Origin: Hordeum vulgare subsp. vulgare
Taxonomy: Eukaryota > Streptophyta > Magnoliopsida > Poales > Poaceae
Length of the DNA stretch: 64,000 bases
Reading direction: 5' to 3'
NCBI RefSeq assembly: GCF_904849725.1
Contig: NC_058523.1
Span: 109,060,189-109,124,188 of the forward strand
The notes beneath the pieces are model-generated. The model was not told the origin of the DNA. It saw nothing but the letters and a program-made list of their open reading frames with translations, and ran no database searches. Position numbers and translations under genes: made by a program. The stretch's first letter is position 1; every line of letters begins with the position of its first letter. This document shows positions 47,131 through 58,064 of this stretch, one piece after another.

Positions 47131-49368
47131 ACTCACCCCCACTCAAAGGAATCTCGTCCCGAGATTTAGAAGTCGTCGGGAATAACGCAGGATACTCAAG
47201 TCGGAGACGATCCTCTCTTTCCCAAGTTGCCTCCTTTTCAGAATGATTTGACCATTGAACTTTAAGAAACTTGAGTTTTCGACGTCGAGTGGTACGGTCA
47301 GCTTGATCAAGAATACGCACGGGGTATTCTCGATGCGAAAGGTTATCTTGGAGATCAAGCGTTTCGTGGTCCACTTCACGGATAGGCTCCAAAAAGCAAC
47401 GCCTGAGTTGCGAGACGTGGAAAACATCATGAACCTTGGAAAGATGCGGAGGAAGTTCCAACTGGTAAGCAACTTCTCCTCGTTTGGCAAGAATGTGAAA
47501 AGGACCAATGTAACGAGGAGCCAACTTGCCCTTGATACCGAATCGATGGGTACCCTTCAAAGGTGTAACCCGAAGGTAAGCCTTCTCGTCAACTTCAAAG
47601 GTCACAGCCTTATGATGACGATCATATTGGCTCTTTTGACGAGACTGGGCTTTTTTCAACTTTTCACGAATAATGCGAACCTGCTCTTCTGCATCTTGGA
47701 TCATGTCCGGGCCAAAGAGTTGCCTCTCTCCGGTTTCTGACCAATTAAGAGGTGTTCGACATCTTCGTCCATAGAGAACTTCAAAAGGGGATTTGCCCAA
47801 GCTTGATTGATAACTATTGTTATAAGCGAATTCGGCGAATGGAAGGCACTTCTCCCAATTCATACCGAATGAAATAACACAAGCTCGGAGCATATTTTCT
47901 AGGATTTGATTCACTCTTTCTACTTGACCACTTGACAGGGGATGGAAAGCAGTGCTAAAAGATAAGTGAGTCCCCATGGCATTCTGAAAACTTTCCCAGA
48001 AGCGAGAAGTAAAGATACTTCCACGGTCCGAGTTAATTTCCAGGGGAACACCATAAAGAGACACTATTCGAGAGATATATAACTCCGCTAGCTGGCTAGC
48101 TGTTATACTCTCACGAACAGGAAGAAAATGAGCCACTTTGGAAAGACGGTCAATGACCACAAAGATAGCATTGTTTCCTTTCTTGGTCTTGGGAAATCCG
48201 GTAATGAAATCCATGCTAACTTTATCCCATTTCCATTCAGGAATAGCTAAAGGTTGAAGGGTGCCAGCAGGCCTTTGATGTTCTGCCTTAACTCGACGAC
48301 AAACGTCGCAGTTAGCAACGAACTCAGCAATTTCTCTCTTCATCCTAGTCCACCAGAACCTCTGGCGTAGGTCCTGATACATCTTAGTACTACCGGGATG
48401 AATGGTGAGAGGGGAATCATGAGCCTCCTTAAGGATTAACTTCCTTAGATGTGGGTTCTTAGGAACCACTAAACGATTCTGGAAGAACACCACACCTTGA
48501 TCATTCATGGAAAATTCTTTAGCGTTTCCGCTAAAAATATTCTCCTTGATCCGTGATATACCCTTGTCACGCTTTTGGCCAGCTATAATTTGATCCTTAA
48601 GAGTAGGCTTCGCCACCAGGGTAGAAAGGAATCCTTGAGGAACGATATGAAGATTCAACTTCCGAAAGTCCTCATGGAGAAGTGGTTGACCTTGTTGTAG
48701 CATCAAATTGTTACAATAAGATTTACGACTTAGTGCATCGGCCATAACATTGGCCTTCCCCGGGGTGTAAATTATCCCTAAGTCATAATCCGAGATCAAC
48801 TCAACCCACCGTCTTTGCCTGAGATTCAAATCCGGCTGGGTGAAGATATATTTCAGACTTTGGTGATTAGTGAATATTTCGCAACGATTACCCAGAAGGT
48901 AATGTCGCCGGGTTTTTAGTGCATGGACCACAGCTGCAAGCTCAAGGTCATGTGTGGGATAATTATCCTCATGTGGACGCAACTGGCGAGATGCGTATGC
49001 AATCACATGACGATCTTGCATGAGAATGCAACCTAATCCTTGTCGCGAGGCGTCGCAATAGATAACAAAGTCCTTAGAAAAATCTGGTGGTAGCAACACA
49101 GGTGCGGAGGTCAGGCGTCTTTTCAGTTCCTGAAAACTATGCTCACACTGTGGTGTCCACTCGAACTTTTTATCCTTCTTGAGGAGTTCAGTCAGAGGCT
49201 TTGCAACCTTGGAGAAATTCTCGACGAAGCGGCAACAATAGCTCGCTAGACCAAGAAAACTCCTAACTTGCTTAACCGATTCAGGTTGAGTCCAATCAAG
49301 GACAGCTTGAACTCTCTCGGGATTGACAGCAATACCCTTACCAGAGATTACGTGGCCTAGATAGGTCA
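47117..49368 (-). CDS. RT end, RNase H, integrase and chromodomain of G2
   Basis: This is the second half of Pol, displaced from the first by one missing base near 49368. It opens [11 protein letters not shown], which follows directly on the FWLQK end of the other frame. RNase H reads YCDASRQGLG ... HDLELAAVVHAL but has TNHQSLKYIF, with Asn replacing the catalytic Asp (48866-48868). The integrase is complete: HPGSTKMYQDL and CDVCRRVKAEH zinc domain, then Asp in MDFITGFP, Asp in NSDRGSIF, and Glu in VERVNQ 35 residues on. The chromodomain (KFLKVQWSNHSEKEATWERE) ends the protein. The last codons and stop lie inside the 3' LTR (47117-47130). Confidence 0.93.
47131..47144 (-). other. Polypurine tract of G2
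   Basis: The minus strand reads GAGTGGGGGTGAGT directly before TGTCACATCC. It doubles as coding sequence for the end of Pol. Confidence 0.8.
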
Positions 49369-51588
49369 CTTCTGTAACCAGAATTCACATTTTGAAAATT
49401 TGGCATAAAGGCGATGCTCTCGAAGTTTCATCAATACCAGCCTTAGATGCTCGGCATGTTCTTGTTCATTCTTGGAGTAGATGAGAATATCATCGAGGTA
49501 TACTACGACGAATTTATCCAAATACTCCATAAAGATTGAATTCATCAGCCGAGAGAAGGTGGCTGGGGCATTGGTTAAACCGAAGGACATAACGGTGTAC
49601 TCATATTGGCCATAACGAGTAACAAAGGCCGTTTTTGGAATGTCCCCGTTCTTAATCTTGATTTGATGGTATCCCAACCTCAAATCCATTTTGGAGAAGA
49701 CTGAGGATCCAGCGAGCTGATCGTACAGATCATTGATCCTGGGGAGCGGATACTTGTTCTTTATGGTGACCAGGTTAACTGGTCGGTAATCTACAACCAT
49801 CCAATCTGTTCCGTCTTTCTTCTTGACGAAGAGGACGGGACAAGCCCAAGGAGAAGAGCTGGGACGAATGAAACCTTTGCTCAAGGCCTCATCTAATTGC
49901 TTCTTAAGTTCGGCTAGCTCCAGGGGTGCCATCTTATAAGGTCTTCTGGCTATTGGAACAGTTCCCGGAACAAGATCTATCACAAACTCTACATCTCTGT
50001 CAGGTGGAATTCCTGGCAGTTCCTCTGGAAAAACATCCGGGAAGTCACGGACTATCGGAATGTCTTCAAGTTCTGGAAGAGGGTTGGCATTTAGGGAATA
50101 GAGCTGGCATTTGGCAACTCGAGTAGAGACATTTACTATCTCACCCGAGGGATGGGTAAGCTGGACATTTCTAGAGTGAGTATCAATCTTGGCATAGTGA
50201 GCTGACATCCAGTCCATGCCCAAGATGATATTAATATCCGAAGATTTCAATGCTATCAATGAGGCTAGGAAAACTAGCCTGTCTACTAGAATTTCATTGT
50301 CATAGGTTATCCTAGAGGTTTGCCATTTACTACCAGGGGTTTGGACAACCAATGGGATTGGCATATCACAAAATGACATGTTATGCAACTGTGCATAACT
50401 TTCTGAAATGAAGGAATGAGAAGACCCAGTGTCAAAGAGAACGGACGCTGGGTGATGATTAACAAGAAGCGTACCCAGCATGACGTCGGGATCCTCTGCA
50501 GCTTCTTCTGCTGACACATAGTTCACACGGCCACGTGCAGGAGTTGGCTTCACATAAAACGCTTTGCCCGACTTGGCCTGCCCGACAGACTTTCCGGGTT
50601 GCTTGGCACCCACATTCTGAGGACACTCACGGGAATAATGCCCTGGTTCTCCACACTTGTAGCATATCACCTGGTTGGCACGTGGTGCAGCATTGCCAGC
50701 TGGACCACCATAAGCTTTTGCTCGAGGGTTGGCCTGATTCGTCTGAGGCGCCACATAGGATGGCCTCGGGGTGTATCTTGGCGGCAGAGAACTGTTTGGA
50801 ACCCACAGCCTGCGTTTTGGAAACGCGGAACCAGAAGACGAGCCAAAGTCACGGGGGTGCTTCCTTGTGGCTTCGAAGTCAGAATGACCAGTCTCCGCAC
50901 TGATCTCTTTGTTGACCAGGGCTTGAAAGCTTGCACACTCATGGAGGCGCAGATCTCGACGGAGCTCAGGGCTCAGACCCTTACGGAATCTTGCTTGCTT
51001 CTTGGCGTCAGTAGACACCTCCTCTGTTGCATAGCGGGCGAGGTTACCGAACTCGCGGCTATAGGCATCCACAGACAACTTGCCCTGAGTGAAGGCACAG
51101 AACTCCTCTCTCTTTCTATCCATCAGACCCTCTGGGATGTGGTGCAGACGAAAAGCTGCACTGAAGTTTGCCCATGTGGCCACTGGTTCAGCGGGACGCA
51201 TAGCTTCAAAATTCTCCCACCACAGATTGGCGGGTCCCTCCAGGAAATACGTCGCGAAGGTCACCTTGTCGGCTTCAGATACATTTGCCGAGCGAATCTT
51301 GCGTGATATGCTGCATAGCCAGTCATCAGCGTCGAGGGGATCGACGGAATGATGAAACTTTGGAGGATTCAGCTTCACAAAGTCATTGAGGGATACTGCA
51401 GCATTCCTAGGCTGTCGAGCCGTATTCTGCTCAATACGCTCTAGCAGTCGGTTGGTCTCCCTTTTGTTCCTTTCTGCCTCAAGCATCACTTCTACCAGAG
51501 AAGGTGGGTGAGGCAGGTCTTCCTGCGACGCTTGACTACCCTCACCTTTCTCATGAGCTGGGGCACGGTTCAACCTGGTGAACACCAT
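49366..51588 (-). CDS. Gag, protease and RT (first part) of G2
   Basis: I take the ATG at 51588 ([10 protein letters not shown]), because an acceptor-like CAG|G directly precedes it and G1 starts with the same GATGGTG; an ATG at 51606 is in frame. The Gag domain is at residues about 70-235 ([28 protein letters not shown]). The CCHC knuckle [14 protein letters not shown] is near residue 310 and the protease DTGSSHSF near 385. RT has the PFEVL-free N part ([40 protein letters not shown]) and catalytic YLDD near 695. The frame ends at a TGA (49366-49368) caused by one missing base; the rest of Pol continues in the next frame. All visible catalytic motifs in this part look sound. Confidence 0.94.
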   Translation of the reverse strand: MVFTRLNRAPAHEKGEGSQASQEDLPHPPSLVEVMLEAERNKRETNRLLERIEQNTARQPRNAAVSLNDFVKLNPPKFHHSVDPLDADDWLCSISRKIRSANVSEADKVTFATYFLEGPANLWWENFEAMRPAEPVATWANFSAAFRLHHIPEGLMDRKREEFCAFTQGKLSVDAYSREFGNLARYATEEVSTDAKKQARFRKGLSPELRRDLRLHECASFQALVNKEISAETGHSDFEATRKHPRDFGSSSGSAFPKRRLWVPNSSLPPRYTPRPSYVAPQTNQANPRAKAYGGPAGNAAPRANQVICYKCGEPGHYSRECPQNVGAKQPGKSVGQAKSGKAFYVKPTPARGRVNYVSAEEAAEDPDVMLGTLLVNHHPASVLFDTGSSHSFISESYAQLHNMSFCDMPIPLVVQTPGSKWQTSRITYDNEILVDRLVFLASLIALKSSDINIILGMDWMSAHYAKIDTHSRNVQLTHPSGEIVNVSTRVAKCQLYSLNANPLPELEDIPIVRDFPDVFPEELPGIPPDRDVEFVIDLVPGTVPIARRPYKMAPLELAELKKQLDEALSKGFIRPSSSPWACPVLFVKKKDGTDWMVVDYRPVNLVTIKNKYPLPRINDLYDQLAGSSVFSKMDLRLGYHQIKIKNGDIPKTAFVTRYGQYEYTVMSFGLTNAPATFSRLMNSIFMEYLDKFVVVYLDDILIYSKNEQEHAEHLRLVLMKLREHRLYAKFSKCEFWLQK

Positions 51589-51931
51589 CCTGACAAACAA
51601 ACTCATAGCTTAGACCAATATCATATCATTACTAGCTATGGATTAAGAATGTACTGAACACACAGAATGCGGAAATGAATATCCGAACAACATGGTAACA
51701 AGCAACTGCTATATATACACCATGGTTCATACACACCCTTACATAGTTCAGTACAAACTTACTCGAAGAGCAAACTACTGAAATGGTGGAACTACTCATC
51801 AGAGGCTTACAAGCTTCCTATACATTATTTATCTAGGCGTCCGGAATTCGTTTCACATTACTACCATACTCCACAAGTCACACAGGACTATGAACGTACG
51901 GCTACTACCATACTATCCTTCCGCTCACAGC
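51589..51931 (-). promoter_or_regulatory. Spacer with splice-acceptor-like site before gag of G2
   Basis: The sequence before gag ends GAGTTTGTTTGTCAG|G with the ATG next. GGTCTAAGC upstream could serve as branch point. Apart from that the 343 nt show nothing. Confidence 0.45.
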
Positions 51932-52705
51932 TCAGGCATCCGCATAGAACATCTCATAGAGATTACCTCCATGACCTGGAAGCTCAACCTGCGGATCAGG
52001 AAACACTCTAGCCTGAGATCCCTGGGATCCATAAGGACACGGATGTGGCCTTGGTCCCCTGACAGGTGGTAAGAGGGGTCCCCGAAGAGGTGTGACTCCT
52101 CCTATAGCTGGCCAGTCAACATGGGCCGGAAGATGGGTCCTAACAGGGTTTAGCATCTCCATCTCTCCATACCCTGTCTGGACTACCGGTGCCAGCTGCG
52201 TCAAAGCTGTCCACAGGCGGGCACGGGTAGCGTAAAGCTCCATGCGGATAGTACGAGCATCCCTGTCTCTGTTCTCTAGCATCTCAACAGTGGTCTGCAG
52301 AAGTGGATCCTCCATAGATGAATCAAAATAGGCTCCACTGAGGTATCCCTCTTCGCCAGACTGAGAGGCCGGAACATAGCAGAACTCTGAATTCTGCAAC
52401 AGTGCATGTCTCGCTCTCATAATAGTCGGCATTGAATAGGCAGCATCTTGTACTGCCATGTCAACAGTGACTCCCAACCCATAGGACCAATGGATTGGCT
52501 TCTCCGCTCCAGGGTAGTCTGGAAATACCCTAACAGTGCAGATGTACTGGCTCTGGTTGAAGTCTCGGTACTGTTCCTCCACTGTGTACTCGGGGTACCA
52601 GCAGTAACCGCACACCGACATCATCCTGACCAGCATGACCGTATGACCCGGTACATCAATGCACCTGGTCAGACGTACCACCTGACGAGAAGGACGGCCA
52701 GGCAT
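51932..52705 (-). CDS. Extra ORF between PBS and gag of G2 (257 aa)
   Basis: I take the ATG at 52705 (MPGRPSRQ), directly after an acceptor-like TTTACAG; an in-frame ATG at 52801 would lie in the predicted intron. The frame is open for 257 codons. Residues about 35-105 show the same order of features as the G1 extra ORF: an aromatic YPEYTVEE strand, QYICTVRVFP, HWSYGLGV, then an Ala-rich helix DMAVQDAAYSMPTIMRA. The middle has a charged helix (ENRDRDARTIRMELYATRAR) and the C-terminal third is Pro/Gly-rich (PPVRGPRPHP). There is no match to known Gypsy enzymes. Shared placement, size and pattern with G1 suggest a real protein. Function is unknown; a dsRNA-binding-like fold is a hypothesis. Confidence 0.62.
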   Translation of the reverse strand: MPGRPSRQVVRLTRCIDVPGHTVMLVRMMSVCGYCWYPEYTVEEQYRDFNQSQYICTVRVFPDYPGAEKPIHWSYGLGVTVDMAVQDAAYSMPTIMRARHALLQNSEFCYVPASQSGEEGYLSGAYFDSSMEDPLLQTTVEMLENRDRDARTIRMELYATRARLWTALTQLAPVVQTGYGEMEMLNPVRTHLPAHVDWPAIGGVTPLRGPLLPPVRGPRPHPCPYGSQGSQARVFPDPQVELPGHGGNLYEMFYADA

Positions 52706-52864
52706 CTGTAAATAGAGAGTAATGCGGAAAGCATTAGATTTCTGAATGCAAAATTGGGCAGCATAACGGCTGTAAATGCTCAAAAACAAATTTTGAGACA
52801 ACCCAAAAATGAAATAGCGTCACCACTCAACTATCAAGTTCAACTCTCTGATCATCAAACTTAC
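52706..52864 (-). other. Candidate 159-nt leader intron of G2
   Basis: It has a GTAAGT donor (52864-52859), a CTAAT branch-like motif about 35 nt before the end, and a TCTCTATTTACAG acceptor that abuts the extra-ORF ATG. Both ends match plant consensus well. Confidence 0.5.
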
Positions 52865-53127
52865 TTCCTGCTTCCTAGGAATAAAAGAAACCCAATAACT
52901 CTCGACCCGCAGTCCTATAATCTACCGATCAAAAATCCGAGCCTAGGAGAAGATGAGTAACCTAGTTCTTAATTCCCGCAGAAAAGACGAGGATGACCAG
53001 AATAGAATACCTTGAGAAGAGAACAAGAGTATTACGTTCCCTTCCACAAACAATTCCCTTATATATAACTAAAGCAATTCTAGACTCAACTTCGACCAGT
53101 TTGGCTTAGTAATCCTACAGTCAGTCA
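52865..53127 (-). other. 5' untranslated leader of G2
   Basis: 263 nt between PBS and the candidate donor, with no ORF of note. Confidence 0.5.
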
Positions 53128-53141
53128 GGCTCTGATACCAA
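53128..53141 (-). other. Primer-binding site of G2, initiator tRNA-Met type
   Basis: The minus strand reads TTGGTATCAGAGCC, a perfect match to the consensus, three bases from the LTR end. Confidence 0.93.
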
Positions 53142-53144
53142 CGC

Positions 53145-56100
53145 TGTCGGGACCCCGATCCTAAGCCATAGGAATCCAGCCTGTAACACATCGCATCCCT
53201 TTGTGGTCTCACGCACGGTTAACTCCACGGCTGCAGCCTTACCTTAGCCGGGACCATTTGCGTCTTTTGACTCACGTATGCGATAGTGTCGCTAGCATTC
53301 CAATGTCAAAGAACCCGGATCGACATGTCTAGTCATAAACCAAAGTGGCAGTTCCGCACAAGGACAGGCATACATGACCCAACAAAGCAGGTGTCGGTCA
53401 TCAACGAACGTAGATGAGTCGTAGCAAGCTACAAGGACTCCATTACGTCGCGTGACATTTCCCAAAGGGGACAGACACAGCAGCTAAGAAGGACACATGC
53501 CGGTCAACCAATGTGTCCGGAGCAGTAGCGAACTACCAAGGCTCGTTGGATCACAAAGGGGCATTTCCTTGTAAGGAGTGCTACTAAAGTTCACGACTAG
53601 GTATTCGAACCCCATACATATCAAGTAAGACACACGTACGCATGGCATACTGATATGTATAGATACATCGATGGCATCACAACATAACCATAAACATACA
53701 AGCTTTATTTAAGAGGCTCAGAAGAGCCACACACATATTATTACACATTAAGGGTCTCACGACCCATAATATCAGTCACACAATACAAGCCAGCGGAAGA
53801 GTTATAAACTGTCTGGGTACAGACAGAGCAACTAGAAGGCACATGGCCTGACTATACTACGGAGCGGACGTAGGGCCAGATCGTAGCTGGGACACCAGCT
53901 ACTCGTCGTCGTCGATGTCTACGAAGAACCCTCCATTAGGGTCATTAGCGACCTCTGCAACATTATTAAGCAAACATGAGTACGAAGGTACTCAGCAAGA
54001 CTTTAGGATGACTAACTACTCATGCAAGGTATCAAGAAGGTATTGTGGGGTTTCATGCGGGAAGCCAGCATTTGACTCGTGGCTAGACAACTTGCTTTTG
54101 AAATTAGTTTTGACAACTTGATTTCTCGCACACGAGTCCACTAACACCACAACAATACACTATCGTGGAATCATTCCGTCTCCATACGGAAATGCCATCC
54201 ACGACACTCACGCTTATCTTGACAATTTTAGGAGTAGCCATTGAAGTTATCTATGAACAACATATGCCTCCAAGTAGTCCATATCCGCGGACGCGGCTAT
54301 TCGAATAGATCATAACCCTGCAGGGGTGTACTTCGTCACACACGCTCCCGCCACTTATCGCCATGTGCACGTCATGCACCTCGGCAACCTTCAAGCGGAA
54401 GCCCAGCGAGGGAGTCGGCCACGACCGTTAACCACACTAGTTCCTAGTCCAGGTTTATCGCCTATCTGAGAGTAACCCGTACGGAAGTCCGGCCAAGGTT
54501 TCCGCCACGGCCTCAAACGATGTGCGCAGGGTTCCCAAGCCCACCATCCGGGTGCCACTTGGTACACCGTGCCACTGCCTACCGCATCACGGTCCACCTC
54601 TCAGGTCAGCACCATGCACGGCGTCCAACATTACTATAAACACCAGAAACTACTTGCAACTCCTGTACCGAGTACTACGCGATTAATAGGCCGAGCGGGG
54701 TCATATTTCAGGGGCCAGCATGTGGTAGTATCTAGTCTTGGATTACATAAACGGAACTCAGTTCCTAAGGACGGTTCCGATGAAACAACCTGCCATGTAC
54801 TCCTACACAGCCTTTCACCGGTACCTTTACCAAATCAAGTTCAACACACGACCTTTGCTTACCGAACACATTCCACATTTCTGTTCATCTCCCAGATGAC
54901 AGACCATACACAACTCTAAGCATAGCATGCATAGCAGGATAGGGCACATCATAGCTCAAGCAACTACCAGGTATGCTAGGTTGCAAGGTTCGGCTATTTA
55001 CTGTGACAAGGTTAAGTCATGCAAAGGAAGTGGGTCCAACTATCGTGGCAAAAACAGTTGAAGCATTTGATCCTAATGCATTAAATAGGTGCAGGAGCAA
55101 GAACATAGGTGTTATCGGGATGATCAAAAAGGGTGCTTGCCTTGTTTCTCAGAGGAGGAACGATATCCGTCGAACAGATATTCGGTGGAATCCGGGGGTG
55201 CGGAGCCTACCGAAATGAACGGCAACATTCAATAACAATCATATGCAATCAAAATGATGCATGAGCATGGCATGAGAATGCAAAGTGATAAGTTATTATA
55301 ATCAAGATGTTTTAGGTTTAGAGTTGATTTGAATCACATTCGAATAGCAATTCAAACGGGTATTCCCGGGATACCGGTTTAATTGATTCGACCTGATGCT
55401 CAGATCAACCTAATGTTAACATGCATGAAATTTCATGTTATCGTACTGATTTACATCTAGGGCAGTGTGTGATCATGGCATTTATAATGAAATTTGGATA
55501 TTTTTGCAAATTCCATTTATAAAGTCATTAAAAGAATTGAATTATTCCTTATTTCACAATTTAGGGTTCTGTAACTTTTTCAAACATAGTTAAAAATAGC
55601 ATAATCAGAATCCTTGAATTTTTCTGATACTTTTTCATATATAAATTATTTTCATTGGAGTTACAGATTAATTTCTATGATTTTTGCAATTTTTAGCAAT
55701 TTCCTGAATTATTTTTATACTGGAAATTCCATTTATTGCATCAGGCTGACGTCAGCAGGTCAGCCGACCTGTGCAGGTCAAACCTGACAGGGGGGCCCCC
55801 TGGTCAGCCTCTCTGGGACTAATCCCGCGCTGACCAGCCCCTAATTGGGGTTTGACCAGGCGTGGGGCCCTCTGTCAGCGACTCAGAGGAGGGCGATTAG
55901 GCCCTAATGGCCGGCCACGTCGACGGCCACCGGAGGGTGGTCGCCGGCGACCAAACCCGCGGCGGAGGGCTCGCCGGAGGAGACCTAGACGGCCCTGCAT
56001 CGCACGAAAACGCACGCGGTTGGCAGCTAAAGCAAGCTCGCGAAGTGGCCGATCTGGCAGGACCAACTAGGGAGGCTAGGGTCGCCGGAAGAGGCGTCGG

Positions 56101-57300
56101 CGACGAGCCGGAGCGGCGGCCGAAGCTCGGGCGTCGTCGGGGGCTTTGAATCAGAGGGATTTACGCTTAGATCTTAGCTGCTACGGCATCTACGCGTCGT
56201 CCTGGAGCTTCTGGTGCTCACGGGAGGACGAGCTGGACATCGGAGGGCCACCGGCGACGAGCGGCAGCGGCGGTGCTCGTCGGGCTCCGGTGAAACTAGG
56301 GCTAGAGGAGGGGATCGACGGGGAAAACTTAGGGGAAACGACCGCATGCTCACAGGGAGTGCAGAGCAGAGCTCAGACGGCTCGGGGAAGGCCTGGGGGC
56401 GACGAATCGACGGAAGAGGTCCGGCGGCCGGAGGAAGAAGACGACGGCGTTGCGGGCGTTGCAGGGCTCGAGGGGACTTCGGCTTCTGCAGAGGCGACCA
56501 GGGCGACGAGGCGGAGCTAATGGCGTGCTCGCGGAGGAGATCCTATGGCCAGGGGCACGGCCAGCTCGAGCTCGAGCTCGGCTCTAATGGCAGCAGCAGG
56601 GAGAAGGAGGGGATCCGGGCGGAGGGGAAGAACCGAGGCGGGGAATGGATAGGGGAGGCTCTGGGGAGCTTATCCCCGTCGTCGCCAGCGCGAACCGGCG
56701 GCCAGGCAGGCACGCAGGTGCGTGGCCGCGCCGGAGGAGGCAGCGGCCACCTCCTGCTGCCTACTGGCGCGGGGAAGGGGACGAGCGGCGAGATGGGCTG
56801 GGCCTGGCTTGGGCGTCAGGTAAGTCTTTTCCTTTTTGTTCTGCTTTCGTTTTTCTGTTTTGCTATTTATTGCTTTGCTAATTATTTCAGCTCCAAAACA
56901 AAAAGTAAAAACTAATTTTGACCTCCTGAAATATTTGTTATAATATCCCCACTCATTTCCAAGACTTTCAACATTTTTGGAAAATTATAGTTTCTGATTT
57001 CAAATTTTTAAATTTGAAACGAGTGGCTTTTGCATTTATTTAAAATGCTTAAAGTGTCAAGAAAATAGTTTTCTCTAATGCTCATTTACTTTCATGATTT
57101 ATCAGAAAGTTTTAACATTTCTTGAGGCCATTTTGGTTTCACTGATTTTGAACTAGTTGAATTTTCCTTTAATTGAAATGGTGCCTAGGGTTTAGAGTTT
57201 TTCCTTTGCCACTTTGTTGTTTTTGTTGGAACTTCTTGGATGCAAATGCAAAGAAGACATGAGCACAATGCTATCTAGCTTAAGGTTTAGGGATGTGACA
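53145..57300 (-). repeat. 5' LTR of G2
   Basis: 4,156 bp, TGTCACATCC (57300) to CCCCGACA (53145) on the minus strand. The frame at 56214-56915 and its partner in the other LTR are composition-driven. I could not place the TATA box with confidence. Confidence 0.93.
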
Positions 57301-57305
57301 AGAAC
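57301..57305. repeat. Target-site duplication of G2, right copy
   Basis: AGAAC, matching 42969-42973. Confidence 0.95.
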
Positions 57306-58059
57306 TATGTAGACATGACCCGAGAGACTCCTCGGTCAATATCCAATAGCAGGACCTGGATGCCCATATTGGATCCCACATATTCTCCGAAGATCTTATC
57401 TGTTGAACCTCAGTGCCAAGGATTCATATAATCCCGTATGTCATTCCCTTTGTCCTTCGGTATGTTACTTGCCCGAGATTCGATCGTCAGTATCCAAATA
57501 ACCATTTCAATCTCGTTTACCGGCAAGTCTCTTTACTCGTTCCGTAATACAAGATCCCATGACATACACTAAGTCACATTTCTTGCAAGGCTTGTGTGTG
57601 ATGTTGTATTACTGAGTGGGCCCCGAGATACCTCTCCGTCACACGGAGTAACAAATCCCAGTCTTGATCCATACTAACTCAACAGACTCCTTTGGAGATA
57701 CCTGTAGAGCATCTTTATAGTCACCCAGTTACGTTGTGACGTTTGATACACACAAGGTATTCCTCCGATGCCAGTGAGTTATATGATCTCATGGTCATAG
57801 GAATAAATACTTGACATGCAGAAAAACAGTAGCAACAAAATGACACGATCAACATGCTACGTTCATTAGTTTGGGTCTAGTCCATCACATGATTCTCCTA
57901 ATGATGTGATCCCGTTATCAAGTGACAACACTTGCCCATGGTCAGGAAACCTTGACCATCTTTGATCAACGAGCTAGTCAACTAGAGGCTTACTAGGGAC
58001 AATGTTTTGTCTATGTATCCATGCAAGTATTATGTTTTGTCTAGGGCATATTTCCAACA
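57306..58059 (-). repeat. 5' LTR of Copia B, outer part
   Basis: It continues the LTR broken at 42973 and ends CATATTTCCAACA at 58059. About 80 bp near the end (equivalent to about 22645-22725) are deleted at a TGTTTTGTCTA direct repeat. Confidence 0.92.
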
Positions 58060-58064
58060 CTTCT
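58060..58064. repeat. Target-site duplication of Copia B, right copy
   Basis: CTTCT, matching 20913-20917. Confidence 0.95.

Larger units (their letters stand above)
42974..57300 (-). mobile_element. Gypsy G2: chromodomain Gypsy element, nearly intact
   Basis: 14.3 kb in minus orientation: 5' LTR 53145-57300, PBS, candidate intron, extra ORF, gag-pol, polypurine tract, 3' LTR 42974-47130, perfect AGAAC TSDs. Across most of the LTR I count about 35 differences in roughly 4 kb (about 1%), so it is the youngest element here. Only one frameshift breaks gag-pol, plus a changed RNase H residue. Layout and chromodomain match G1, but the LTRs are a different family. Confidence 0.95.
20918..58059 (-). 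mobile_element. Copia B: BARE/Angela-like Copia element hosting G1 and G2
   Basis: Once G1 (24061-38261) and G2 (42974-57300) are removed, an element of about 8.6 kb remains: 3' LTR 20918-22745, interior 22746-24060 plus 38267-41915, and 5' LTR 41916-42973 plus 57306-58059. It has perfect CTTCT TSDs. The LTR pair differs by about 6% in the first 240 bp compared by eye, so it predates both guests. The interior is a broken gag-pol with the same inherited defects as Copia A. Confidence 0.93.

Noticed and set aside
50599..51306. Plus-strand 235-codon ORF opposite G2 gag
   Set aside because: It is the antisense shadow of the intact minus-strand Gag frame.
53128..53141. tRNA-Met-like sequence
   Set aside because: Only 14 bases match the tRNA 3' end and no cloverleaf is possible. 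It is a primer-binding site. The same holds for 7419, 28319 and 4927.
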